A stretch of 5,329 bases of DNA from Bacteroidota bacterium (GCA_029573365.1 JAKQGD010000656.1:1-5329), one strand, 5' to 3'. Numbered from the stretch's first letter, positions 1 to 5,329 are shown. Program-made: numbers and translations. Notes: a model not told the origin generated them from the sequence alone.

Positions 1-560
1 AGTGCTGTAACAAAATGGCCCAGCGTAGGCGAAAACAATGCCACGGCCAGAAAAACAACCACAAGGCTCAGGTTTGACCAATGGGCATAGTTTATGAGCT
101 TGAACGTTGACTTCCGTAAATACAAAATAATTTCCGTCAAAACGACAGGCACAGAAAAGACTATCCATCCTGCAAACATCAGTACGTAAGCAGAAAGGTC
201 TACTGTCGTAAAAAATGAAATAAATGTGCGGCTGAAAACAACAATCACTCCTGCCACAAATAAGCTAAGACCGGTAAGCACCCAAAATATAGACCCGACA
301 AGCTGGTCATGCTCACTGTGCGGTCGGGAAGGCATCCAGGACAAAAGTGCATTGCATAAGCCGGATGACCAGAATACGGTAACGGCTGATACGATAAATA
401 ACCAAAGCTCGTATTTTCCAATTTCCTCAGTGGCAAGGCCTGATCTGACCATGATTATAGATGCAATCAAACTGGCCATGTACCTCAGCACATGATAGTA
501 CTGAAAAGCAAATACAGGCTCACTGATTTTTTGGCGTAAATCCAAGGCGGACAAGGTCAT
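1..560 (-). CDS. Polysaccharide flippase-like membrane protein, N-terminal 186 residues (3' end beyond the window)
   Basis: This frame is open for 186 codons from ATG at 558-560 to the left edge. The product is strongly hydrophobic, with about five membrane segments near residues 24-40, 50-74, 88-110, 122-147 and 162-185. The start, with an Arg-containing first helix followed by SGLATEEIGKYELW (residues 40-53), resembles the opening of polysaccharide biosynthesis/Wzx and MATE-type flippases, where a 'L-x-x-E-x-x-G-x-Y' turn follows helix 1. Such proteins move lipid-linked glycans across the inner membrane and have 12-14 helices (about 400-500 residues), so less than half is visible. The frame stays open upstream of this ATG as far as a stop near 655, but it holds no other ATG. 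No Shine-Dalgarno sequence is seen. It lies 74 nt downstream of the macro-protein gene on the same strand. That it is a coding membrane protein is fairly secure; the flippase assignment is inferred from pattern only. Confidence 0.7.
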   Translation of the reverse strand, partial: MTLSALDLRQKISEPVFAFQYYHVLRYMASLIASIIMVRSGLATEEIGKYELWLFIVSAVTVFWSSGLCNALLSWMPSRPHSEHDQLVGSIFWVLTGLSLFVAGVIVVFSRTFISFFTTVDLSAYVLMFAGWIVFSVPVVLTEIILYLRKSTFKLINYAHWSNLSLVVVFLAVALFSPTLGHFVTA

Positions 561-585
561 GTTCTGACAATTGACGCCACAAGAT

Positions 586-600
586 AGACAATATTTGTCT
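586..600. repeat. Inverted repeat in the gap before the flippase-like gene
   Basis: AGACAA and TTGTCT form perfect 6-bp arms around a 3-nt centre. The repeat sits in the 74-nt gap between the macro-protein stop and the flippase-like start, 25 nt before that ATG. It has the size of a small operator, or it could be a weak RNA hairpin. No T-tract follows on the minus strand, so it is not an intrinsic terminator. A second small hairpin (GGCAC, 3 nt, GTGCC at 615-627) lies 14 bp away. Function unknown. Confidence 0.35.
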
Positions 601-634
601 CGCCAAGAGAAATCGGCACTTTGTGCCCTGGATG

Positions 635-1123
635 TCAGCCTTCCTTCGCCTTTTCACCTTTAACAAACCGGGCGTACACAAAGATGGTGCATGGCAAATG
701 TCCTAAAAATTTATCTATCGAGTACTTCACCTCATTCCACTCGAGGCCTCCAACACCGGTGGCTATCTTTGGCATGGCCAGTTTTTCTACAGCATGGCTT
801 TCTATGTATTTAGCCAGGTTTTTGAGGGCATGGTCCACATGGCTGATGCTGGCCTTCCCCGGACGGCCGGCTGCCCTTTCGGGGGCAGGTTCCTGCGACA
901 ACAAATTGATGATGGTCTTGCCGTCTGATGATTGCCATGCCCAAATCTCACCCGTTTTGGGGTGGTGGGTATGGCAGTACTGTCTGAATGACTTTACCAT
1001 GTCAGGATACCTCTCACGCAGACTCAAGGCTAGGCCGGTATCATAATGGTCCAGTGGAGCAATGCTGTGTGCTACGAAGTGACAATCAGTCAACATGATA
1101 TCGCCACTGACTTCTCGGATCAT
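635..1123 (-). CDS. Macro domain protein, TARG1/ALC1-like (ADP-ribose binding or hydrolysing)
   Basis: The product is 162 residues, the length of one stand-alone macro domain. The early strand ends in SGDI (residues 6-9), followed by the ligand-loop region HSIAPLDHYDTGLAL (19-33). The phosphate-binding loop ATGVGGLEW (121-129) follows the strand LAMPKI; the G-x-G-G-L-x-W form is characteristic of the TARG1/ALC1-like branch, which also contains the DarG antitoxin macro domain. Members bind ADP-ribose, and several remove it from proteins or DNA. By eye, the TARG1 catalytic lysine aligns with Gln77 (LLSQE) and its catalytic aspartate with Gly125, so activity may differ from TARG1; DarG-like proteins also have Gly at the latter place. 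It is probably cytoplasmic, with no signal peptide. No DarT-like toxin or ADP-ribosyltransferase is adjacent. The ATG at 1121-1123 is chosen because the conserved fold starts within the first few residues. The family call is secure; the substrate is unknown. Confidence 0.88.
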   Translation of the reverse strand: MIREVSGDIMLTDCHFVAHSIAPLDHYDTGLALSLRERYPDMVKSFRQYCHTHHPKTGEIWAWQSSDGKTIINLLSQEPAPERAAGRPGKASISHVDHALKNLAKYIESHAVEKLAMPKIATGVGGLEWNEVKYSIDKFLGHLPCTIFVYARFVKGEKAKEG

Positions 1124-1137
1124 AAATTTGCTTTTTA

Positions 1138-1145
1138 CAAAGTTA
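1138..1145 (-). promoter_or_regulatory. Possible Bacteroidota -7 element for the macro-protein gene
   Basis: On the minus strand this reads TAACTTTG, a full match to the Bacteroidota -7 consensus TAnnTTTG, 14 nt before the macro-protein ATG. No TTTG or TTG lies 19-21 nt further upstream; the nearest TTG leaves a 28-nt gap. Only half of a promoter is therefore supported. If real, it would give a very short leader and let the macro gene be expressed apart from the LOG-yhhQ pair. Confidence 0.3.
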
Positions 1146-1214
1146 ATTCAGAAAGTCCACGGTTCTGTTGAGACAAGTCATATATCACCATGATCTGGAT
1201 TATTTAACGGCAGC

Positions 1215-2006
1215 CTACAGATTTCTGGCTTCGTCTTTCATTTTTGTTGCCATTTCGTGGCCTAGGTATCTTTCGATAAAATAATGCCCCAGATATACGA
1301 GTGGAGTGAGCATGATGGCCATTCCTGATTTATAAAAATAGTTGACAGTACCTATGGCCAACACCCTGACCAGGTCCCAGTCAGACCCGATATAAAAGGC
1401 TATGATGAGCACTACATAACTGTCGACCAGCTGCGAAACAAGAGTGCTGCCTGTGGCCCGCAGCCACACCATCCGGTCGCCGGTCATTGTCTTAATTTTA
1501 TGAAAAACAGCAACATCCAGGATTTGCCCCACAAGAAAAGCGACCATAGAGCCGATGATTATCCATAGTCCTTGTCCCATAACCTTATTAAAACTGAGGT
1601 TCATGTCTGTGATGCTCACATTGGGGTCTGCAGCAAGTCCACTTTGAAACTGCCACCATTCATTGGGCGGAAGCCCTATGGCTCCATAGACCATGGCAAA
1701 AGCATACAAGACCGTGGCAATGGCCAGGTACGAAAGGAATTTTACAGCCCTGCTGCCAAAATACTCATTGATTATATCCGTCATGATAAAGACAATGGGC
1801 CAAAGGATGGCTCCGGCTGTCAGATTAAGGCCCAGGTTTTTAACTCCAAAAAGGGTTATGTTCATTGGCGGAAAGCCGAGCAGTTTCTCCAGTGAAAATA
1901 TTTTGCCACCGACAAATTCGGCAACGATGGTATTGGCAATAAAAAAGGCGGCCAGAATGACAAACAGGGTCACTCCCCGGTTTTTCATGATGAGGTTAAT
2001 CGCCAT
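1215..2006 (-). CDS. yhhQ: Queuosine precursor transporter, YhhQ/VUT family
   Basis: This is a 263-residue inner-membrane protein of the YhhQ (VUT, formerly DUF165) family, whose E. coli member takes up queuosine precursors (preQ0/preQ1) for tRNA modification. Family signatures are visible: WPIVFIMTDIINEYFG (residues 69-84) after an early helix, then DVAVFHKIK (164-172) and WLRATGSTLVSQLVDS (181-196). Membrane segments lie near 12-31, 60-80, 88-112, 146-168, 190-207 and 213-243. It is longer than E. coli YhhQ (about 220 residues), mainly through the loop at 113-142 between helices and a basic C-terminal tail. The start codon lies 5 nt after the LOG stop, so translation is probably coupled. 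A second in-frame ATG at codon 7 (1986-1988) is equally possible; neither has a clear Shine-Dalgarno sequence. No terminator is seen in the 91 nt after the stop. Which precursor is carried cannot be told from sequence. Confidence 0.92.
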   Translation of the reverse strand: MAINLIMKNRGVTLFVILAAFFIANTIVAEFVGGKIFSLEKLLGFPPMNITLFGVKNLGLNLTAGAILWPIVFIMTDIINEYFGSRAVKFLSYLAIATVLYAFAMVYGAIGLPPNEWWQFQSGLAADPNVSITDMNLSFNKVMGQGLWIIIGSMVAFLVGQILDVAVFHKIKTMTGDRMVWLRATGSTLVSQLVDSYVVLIIAFYIGSDWDLVRVLAIGTVNYFYKSGMAIMLTPLVYLGHYFIERYLGHEMATKMKDEARNL

Positions 2007-2011
2007 AAGGG

Positions 2012-2746
2012 TCAGAGTTCATAATTGGGTTTGATGCTGTGAATCCTGTCGCTACCGTCATAAAAGTTACGTATTATGGCTACAACATCGTCCGGTTCGT
2101 CCACTATCGGCAGCAGGTCGAGGTCCTTGGGTGATATATTTCCTGTTTCTAGGTGCATAACGTCGTTTATCCACTGCTTTAGCCCGGTCCAGTAAGTAGT
2201 ACCGACGAGGATGACCGGCACCTTTGATATTTTATTGGTCTGAATGAGTGTCAACACTTCGAAAAGTTCGTCTAGTGTCCCAAAGCCACCCGGACAAACA
2301 ATAAAAGCCTGTGCGTATTTGACAAACATGACCTTACGGACAAAGAAATAGCGGTGATGAAGTATCTTGCTGGGGTCGATATAAGGATTGTTAAACTGCT
2401 CGAAAGGCAGGTCGATATTGAGCCCTACGGATAGTCCGCCCTGCAGATATGCTCCTTTGTTGGCGGCCTCCATGATGCCCGGACCGCCGCCGGTGATCAC
2501 ACCGAAACCTTCCTCTGTACACTTGGCAGCTATGTCTGTGGCAAGTTTATAATAAGGATTTTCGGGTTTGGTCCTTGCCGATCCAAAAATTGAGACACAA
2601 GGACTCAACTTGTTGAGTATCTCAAAACCGTCAACCAGCTCAGCAATAACCTTAAACATGGTCCATGAATTTTCACCCTTGATCTCGCCCCACTTTTTCA
2701 TTTCCCTGTGTGTCGGGTTTTCGGCTTTTACTTCCTTTTCACTCAT
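2012..2746 (-). CDS. LOG-family nucleoside-5'-monophosphate phosphoribohydrolase (TIGR00730)
   Basis: The product is 244 residues with the Rossmann-type LOG fold. Motifs in order are SIFGSAR (52-58, nucleotide-binding strand and turn), VITGGGPGIMEAAN (83-96), FFVRK (134-138, with the conserved Arg-Lys) and the hallmark CPGGFGTLDELFE (151-163), which contains the catalytic PGGxGTxxE. The roughly 50-residue N-terminal extension and the 'FF-x-RK ... PGGFGTLDE' wording fit the longer (type II) LOG proteins. Family enzymes hydrolyse nucleoside monophosphates (AMP, or cytokinin nucleotides in plants and some bacteria) to free base and ribose 5-phosphate. Older databases often mislabel them lysine decarboxylase. 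It is cytoplasmic. The ATG at 2744-2746 follows AAAAGGAA with only about 1-2 nt spacing, one of the few Shine-Dalgarno-like sites here. It sits behind the regulator's terminator and 5 nt ahead of yhhQ. No TAnnTTTG promoter is visible before it. The physiological substrate is not known. Confidence 0.92.
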   Translation of the reverse strand: MSEKEVKAENPTHREMKKWGEIKGENSWTMFKVIAELVDGFEILNKLSPCVSIFGSARTKPENPYYKLATDIAAKCTEEGFGVITGGGPGIMEAANKGAYLQGGLSVGLNIDLPFEQFNNPYIDPSKILHHRYFFVRKVMFVKYAQAFIVCPGGFGTLDELFEVLTLIQTNKISKVPVILVGTTYWTGLKQWINDVMHLETGNISPKDLDLLPIVDEPDDVVAIIRNFYDGSDRIHSIKPNYEL

Positions 2747-2757
2747 TTCCTTTTATT

Positions 2758-2772
2758 TTATGTTTCAGAAAA
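2758..2772. repeat. 15-bp direct repeat, copy 1 (before the LOG gene)
   Basis: TTATGTTTCAGAAAA matches the copy at 2808-2822 at 14 of 15 positions, offset by exactly 50 bp. Its core on the minus strand, TTTCTGAAA, is a small palindrome. This copy overlaps the T-tract of the terminator and lies 12 bp before the LOG start, where an operator could sit. Role unknown. Confidence 0.45.
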
Positions 2773-2803
2773 AAGCCTGAAGTACCGGCAGGCACCACAG
2801 GCT
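2769..2803 (-). terminator. Rho-independent terminator of the sigma-54 regulator gene
   Basis: Read on the minus strand, AGCCTG (plus 2798-2803) pairs with CAGGCT (plus 2774-2779). Inside this, after one T-T mismatch and a G-T pair, GTGCC pairs with GGTAC around a TGCC loop. A run of T follows directly (plus 2769-2774, partly shared with the stem base). The hairpin begins 31 nt after the regulator's stop codon. It should separate the regulator from the LOG-yhhQ genes, although read-through is possible since no strong promoter is seen for LOG. Confidence 0.85.
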
Positions 2804-2807
2804 GTCA

Positions 2808-2822
2808 TTATATTTCAGAAAA
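2808..2822. repeat. 15-bp direct repeat, copy 2 (between the regulator stop and the terminator)
   Basis: TTATATTTCAGAAAA differs from the copy at 2758-2772 only at its fifth base (A for G). The two copies flank the terminator hairpin. This one lies 12 bp after the regulator's stop codon. Confidence 0.45.
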
Positions 2823-2834
2823 CAGGTACTGTCG

Positions 2835-4109
2835 TCAGACCAGCTCTGTTTTGTACTTATCAAATTCGTCTTTGAGATATTTATTCATCGAATTGTAATC
2901 ATCAAATTTGTCAAATATAGATTGAAGATTATCGGTTGAGGTAGCCGGACTTTGTACAAAAAGTTCCACATCTCTGGCTGTGATGGTATTGCCCGAAAGG
3001 ATAATCAGTCTTTCGACTACATTTCTAAGCTCCCGTATGTTACCAGTCCAATTGACTTTTTGAAGTAGTTTTACGGCGGCAGGCTCTATCTTTTTGACGG
3101 GCGTGTTGTACTCCTCACATACCTGACCGATAAAATGCTGAACCAGCTCAGGGATGTCTTCGGCTCTTTCATTGAGCGACGGCACCTTGATGATGATGAC
3201 AGCAAGGCGGTGATAGAGGTCCTCGCGGAAATTGCCTTTAGCTATCTCTGCCCTCAGGTCTTTATTGGTAGCCGCTATGACCCTTACATCTACGGTCAGG
3301 TCTTTCTCTCCTCCCACCCTTGTAATTTTGTTTTCCTGCAGAGCCCTCAGGACTTTGGCCTGTGCCGACAAACTCATATCCCCTATTTCATCCAGAAAGA
3401 GGGTGCCACCATGGGCCTGCTCAAACTTGCCCAGACGTTGTTTGATCGCGGAAGTGAAGGATCCTTTTTCGTGGCCAAAAAGTTCGCTTTCGATGAGCTC
3501 AGATGGTATGGCAGCACAGTTGACCTCTATGATCGGATGATCCTTTCTTTTACTTAGTTGATGTATCCACCTAGCCACCAATTCCTTTCCTGTACCGTTC
3601 TGGCCTGTTACCAGCACACGGGCGTCAGTGGGGGCCACTTTTTCTATGGTGGATTTGACCAATGAAATCTGATCACCTTTACCAATGATTTCCTGCACTT
3701 TGGAATTGCTGACTTTCTTTTGCAGCACCTTCTTTTCGGTAATAAGGCTCGACTTATCAAGGGCATTCCTGAGGGTGATAAGCAGACGATTGAGGTCAGG
3801 TGGCTTCTGGATAAAATCAAAGGCTCCCTTTTTGACGGCTTCGACGGCCGTGTCTATATTACCGTGCCCTGAGATCATGACCACAGGTGTATCAGGGCAG
3901 AGGTTCTGTATCTTTTCGATTGCCTCCATGCCGTCCATCCTTGGCATTTTTACATCGAGTATGATAACATCGACAGGACTCTGCTTCAGCTTTACGATAC
4001 ACTCCAGACCATCTGCGGCTTCTTCAACTACATATTTTTCAAACTCCAGGATATCCCTGAGTGTTTTCCTGATACTTTTGTCATCATCTACTATAAGGAT
4101 CTTAGCCAT
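2835..4109 (-). CDS. NtrC-family sigma-54 response regulator lacking the C-terminal helix-turn-helix
   Basis: The product is 424 residues. A receiver domain (1-118) has the acidic pocket Asp8-Asp10, phospho-acceptor Asp52 (ILDVKMP), Ser80 and Lys102. A complete AAA+ sigma-54 activator domain (about 138-370) follows: Walker A GQNGTGKE (169-176), sigma-54 loop GSFTSA (216-221, usually GAFTGA), Walker B GGTLFLDEIG (234-243), sensor I AATNKDL (279-285), arginine-finger region FREDLYHRL (294-302) and sensor II WTGNIRELRN (354-363). It would use ATP to open promoters bound by RNA polymerase-sigma-54 after phosphorylation by an unseen histidine kinase. The last 45 residues form a linker and one charged helix (406-424), then stop where family members continue into a Fis-type helix-turn-helix of about 30-35 residues. 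No such sequence follows in another frame before the terminator. HTH-less activators (H. pylori FlgR, chlamydial CtcC) are known to act from solution. The start is ATG at 4107-4109, with MAKILIVDDD a normal receiver beginning; no Shine-Dalgarno sequence is seen. Confidence 0.93.
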   Translation of the reverse strand: MAKILIVDDDKSIRKTLRDILEFEKYVVEEAADGLECIVKLKQSPVDVIILDVKMPRMDGMEAIEKIQNLCPDTPVVMISGHGNIDTAVEAVKKGAFDFIQKPPDLNRLLITLRNALDKSSLITEKKVLQKKVSNSKVQEIIGKGDQISLVKSTIEKVAPTDARVLVTGQNGTGKELVARWIHQLSKRKDHPIIEVNCAAIPSELIESELFGHEKGSFTSAIKQRLGKFEQAHGGTLFLDEIGDMSLSAQAKVLRALQENKITRVGGEKDLTVDVRVIAATNKDLRAEIAKGNFREDLYHRLAVIIIKVPSLNERAEDIPELVQHFIGQVCEEYNTPVKKIEPAAVKLLQKVNWTGNIRELRNVVERLIILSGNTITARDVELFVQSPATSTDNLQSIFDKFDDYNSMNKYLKDEFDKYKTELV

Positions 4110-4302
4110 ATTGCACTTGAGATTTTGTTTATAAGATTTCAGGGGGTAAATATAAATACAATTTTATTTATATAGGTAAAATATTTATCATCAATTTTAT
4201 AAATATTATTTTTTTATTTAATTTGTATTTTATCCCTTTCCGTTATTATCTTTGGCTCCTGTATAGATGTATTACATAAAACCGGCAAATAAATCTGGAA
4301 TC
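4110..4302. promoter_or_regulatory. AT-rich divergent control region between the sigma-54 regulator and ddl
   Basis: These 193 bp separate two divergent genes; the part from about 4147 to 4235 is nearly pure A+T. It holds the predicted ddl promoter (4222-4254). It also holds a perfect 9-bp inverted repeat ATATAAATA / TATTTATAT (4150-4158 and 4165-4173, 6-nt spacer) and a 9-bp direct repeat CAATTTTAT (4159-4167 and 4192-4200, 33 bp apart, about three helical turns). For the leftward regulator no full TTTG/TAnnTTTG pair was found; the closest -7-like text is TATATTTA at about 4147-4154. No sigma-54 (-24/-12) site was seen. In such AT-rich sequence the repeats may be chance. Confidence 0.6.
4222..4254 (+). 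promoter_or_regulatory. Predicted Bacteroidota sigma-A promoter of ddl
   Basis: TTTG at 4222-4225 (-33 element) and TATCTTTG at 4247-4254 (-7 element, exact match to TAnnTTTG) are separated by 21 nt, inside the 19-21 nt expected for Bacteroidota promoters. Transcription should begin around 4259-4262, giving ddl a leader of about 40 nt. The match in both boxes and the spacing make this the best promoter in the window. Confidence 0.75.
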
Positions 4303-5329
4303 ATGGCAAAAAAAAACCTGGCTGTCATCATAGGTGGAAAATCCCCCGAACACGCCATTTCGCTGCGTTCGGGCCTCAGCGTGGTCAATTCTCTAAACAA
4401 GGACAAGTATGACATCACCGTCATAGGTATAACCAAGGAAGGCAGATGGCACCTTCAGGACACATCCTCTTTTATCGACCATGCTGATGACACAAGGAAG
4501 ATTGCCCTCAAGCCTTCGGACACAGAGGTATTTCTGGACACCGACGGCAGGAAAACGTGGCTTTACCGCAAAAAGGGCAACCGAAAGCTGCATAAAATAG
4601 ATGTGGCTTTTCCCGTACTTCATGGCACCTATGGCGAAGATGGTGTAATTCAAGGCCTGTTCAGAAGCGTCAACCTAGCGTTTGTAGGGGTAGACCTTAT
4701 GGCTTCGGCGGTGGGTATGGACAAGGATGTAGCCAAAAGACTCTGGAGAGACGCCGGAATAGCGATTGCCGATTTTGAGGTCATCACGCCCGCTTCCCGT
4801 AAAAAATGGAATTACACTTCACTCGCCGCACGTCTGGGATCCACCCTCTTTGTTAAACCGGCCAATGCCGGATCGTCCGTGGGTGTCCACAAGGTAACGG
4901 CAGCGTCAGAATACGAAGCCGCACTGTCTGATGCTTTCCAGTTTGACCGCAAACTACTGGTAGAATCAGCCATCAAAGGCATAGAAGTGGAATGTGCCGT
5001 ACTTGGTAATGAAAACCCCAAGGCATCAGTCATAGGTGCCATTGTTCCCACAGAAAAGTTTTACAGCTACGACGCCAAGTATATCAGCTCCTCAGGTGCC
5101 AAACTGATGATACCCGCAGATATAAAGCCCGAGGTCAGCAAACAAATACAGAAGGCAGCCATAAAAGCATATCGGTGCATCGGGGCTGAAGGACTCTCGA
5201 GGGTCGATTTTTTTCTAAAGGAGGACAACACGTTTGTCTTAAACGAAATCAACACCATGCCTGGTTTTACCAGCATAAGCATGTACCCAAAACTGTGGGA
5301 AGCATCAGGCCTGCCTTATACAAAGCTCC
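4303..5329 (+). CDS. ddl: D-alanine--D-alanine ligase (3' end beyond the window)
   Basis: This ATP-grasp enzyme joins two D-alanines for the peptidoglycan stem peptide, in the cytoplasm. The 342 visible residues contain all family hallmarks: GGKSPEHAIS (11-20, with Glu16 of the first substrate site), HGTYGEDG (107-114), Lys141/Lys145 after MD, VKPANAGSSVGVHK (184-197, ATP grasp), the omega loop FYSYDAKY (253-260), and RVDFFL (300-305) with NEINTMPGFTSIS (314-326), where Glu315 and Asn317 bind magnesium. Tyr260 in 'AKY' is the residue of ordinary D-Ala ligases; D-lactate ligases of lactic acid bacteria carry Phe there, so this is not a vancomycin-resistance type. The usual length is about 310-370, so only a short tail should be missing. 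ATG at 4303 starts directly at the first beta strand; GGAA lies 2 nt before it, a weak ribosome site. It is transcribed divergently from the sigma-54 regulator, from a predicted promoter at 4222-4254. Confidence 0.96.
   Translation, partial: MAKKNLAVIIGGKSPEHAISLRSGLSVVNSLNKDKYDITVIGITKEGRWHLQDTSSFIDHADDTRKIALKPSDTEVFLDTDGRKTWLYRKKGNRKLHKIDVAFPVLHGTYGEDGVIQGLFRSVNLAFVGVDLMASAVGMDKDVAKRLWRDAGIAIADFEVITPASRKKWNYTSLAARLGSTLFVKPANAGSSVGVHKVTAASEYEAALSDAFQFDRKLLVESAIKGIEVECAVLGNENPKASVIGAIVPTEKFYSYDAKYISSSGAKLMIPADIKPEVSKQIQKAAIKAYRCIGAEGLSRVDFFLKEDNTFVLNEINTMPGFTSISMYPKLWEASGLPYTKL

Noticed and set aside
226..495. 89-codon plus-strand frame with an ATG, opposite the partial membrane protein
   Set aside because: The minus-strand frame is open throughout and shows clear periodic hydrophobic segments; this frame shows no domain.
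615..627. Hairpin GGCAC/GTGCC as a terminator of the macro-protein gene
   Set aside because: The stem is only 5 bp, with a 3-nt loop, and is followed by a mixed GATTTCTCTT rather than a T-run.
561..655. Upstream in-frame extension of the flippase-like protein, including a Cys-rich stretch CLSCGVNC
   Set aside because: The frame is open back to a stop near 655 but holds no ATG, and it would overlap the macro gene; the Cys pattern is too short to call a metal site.
621..1046. 141-codon open frame on the plus strand over the macro-protein gene
   Set aside because: It is the antisense shadow of a well-supported macro domain gene; its translation has no recognisable motif.
2012..2746. Lysine decarboxylase
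   Set aside because: This is a historical misannotation of LOG proteins; PGGFGTLDE and the Rossmann-type fold mark a nucleotide phosphoribohydrolase.
3685..4134. 149-codon plus-strand frame, Ser/Ile-rich, opposite the receiver domain of the regulator
   Set aside because: The composition is what the complement of the receiver-domain codons gives, and the minus-strand protein has every expected motif.
4110..4260. Sigma-54 (-24/-12, TGGCA-N-TTGC) promoter for the regulator's own gene
   Set aside because: No GG and GC pair with the right spacing was found on the minus strand; the sequence is nearly all A+T.
4303..5329. Vancomycin-resistance type (D-Ala-D-Lac) ligase
   Set aside because: The omega loop keeps the DAKY form with Tyr260, typical of ordinary D-Ala-D-Ala ligases, and no vanH/vanX-like gene is beside it.

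Overview
The window looks like ordinary chromosomal DNA of a Bacteroidota bacterium, probably a Cytophagales-type free-living member. This rests on the gene content, on near absence of good Shine-Dalgarno sequences, and on a promoter matching the Bacteroidota sigma-A form (TTTG, 21 nt, TAnnTTTG) in front of ddl. The assignment is inference; no rRNA or other marker is present. I see no insertion sequence, tRNA, CRISPR array or phage gene.

Layout: five genes read leftward (minus strand) and one reads rightward. From the divergence point at about 4110-4302, the leftward genes in order of transcription are: an NtrC-family sigma-54 activator (2835-4109) closed by a clear intrinsic terminator (2769-2803); a LOG-family nucleoside-monophosphate phosphoribohydrolase (2012-2746) followed after 5 nt by a YhhQ/VUT-family queuosine-precursor transporter (1215-2006); a single-domain macro protein of the TARG1/ALC1-like kind (635-1123); and the N-terminal 186 residues of a multi-spanning membrane protein resembling polysaccharide (Wzx/MATE-type) flippases, whose 3' end lies beyond the left edge (1-560). 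Rightward, ddl (D-alanine--D-alanine ligase, 4303-5329) runs off the right edge nearly complete.

How they fit together: LOG and YhhQ are almost certainly cotranscribed and both touch nucleobase/nucleoside metabolism, and the macro protein acts on ADP-ribose chemistry if it is active, so a loose nucleotide-handling theme is possible but unproven. Ddl makes the D-Ala-D-Ala dipeptide for peptidoglycan; the flippase-like protein would act on envelope glycans.

The most notable point is that the sigma-54 activator keeps a complete receiver and AAA+ ATPase but stops before the Fis-type helix-turn-helix, with a terminator directly behind it, so no DNA-binding domain is left in any frame. It also carries GSFTSA in place of the GAFTGA loop. 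Secondary points are a near-perfect 15-bp repeat flanking the terminator, the very AT-rich divergent control region with a 9-bp inverted repeat and a 9-bp direct repeat spaced by 33 bp, and substitutions in the macro protein at positions that are catalytic in TARG1. I found no convincing new multi-gene system.
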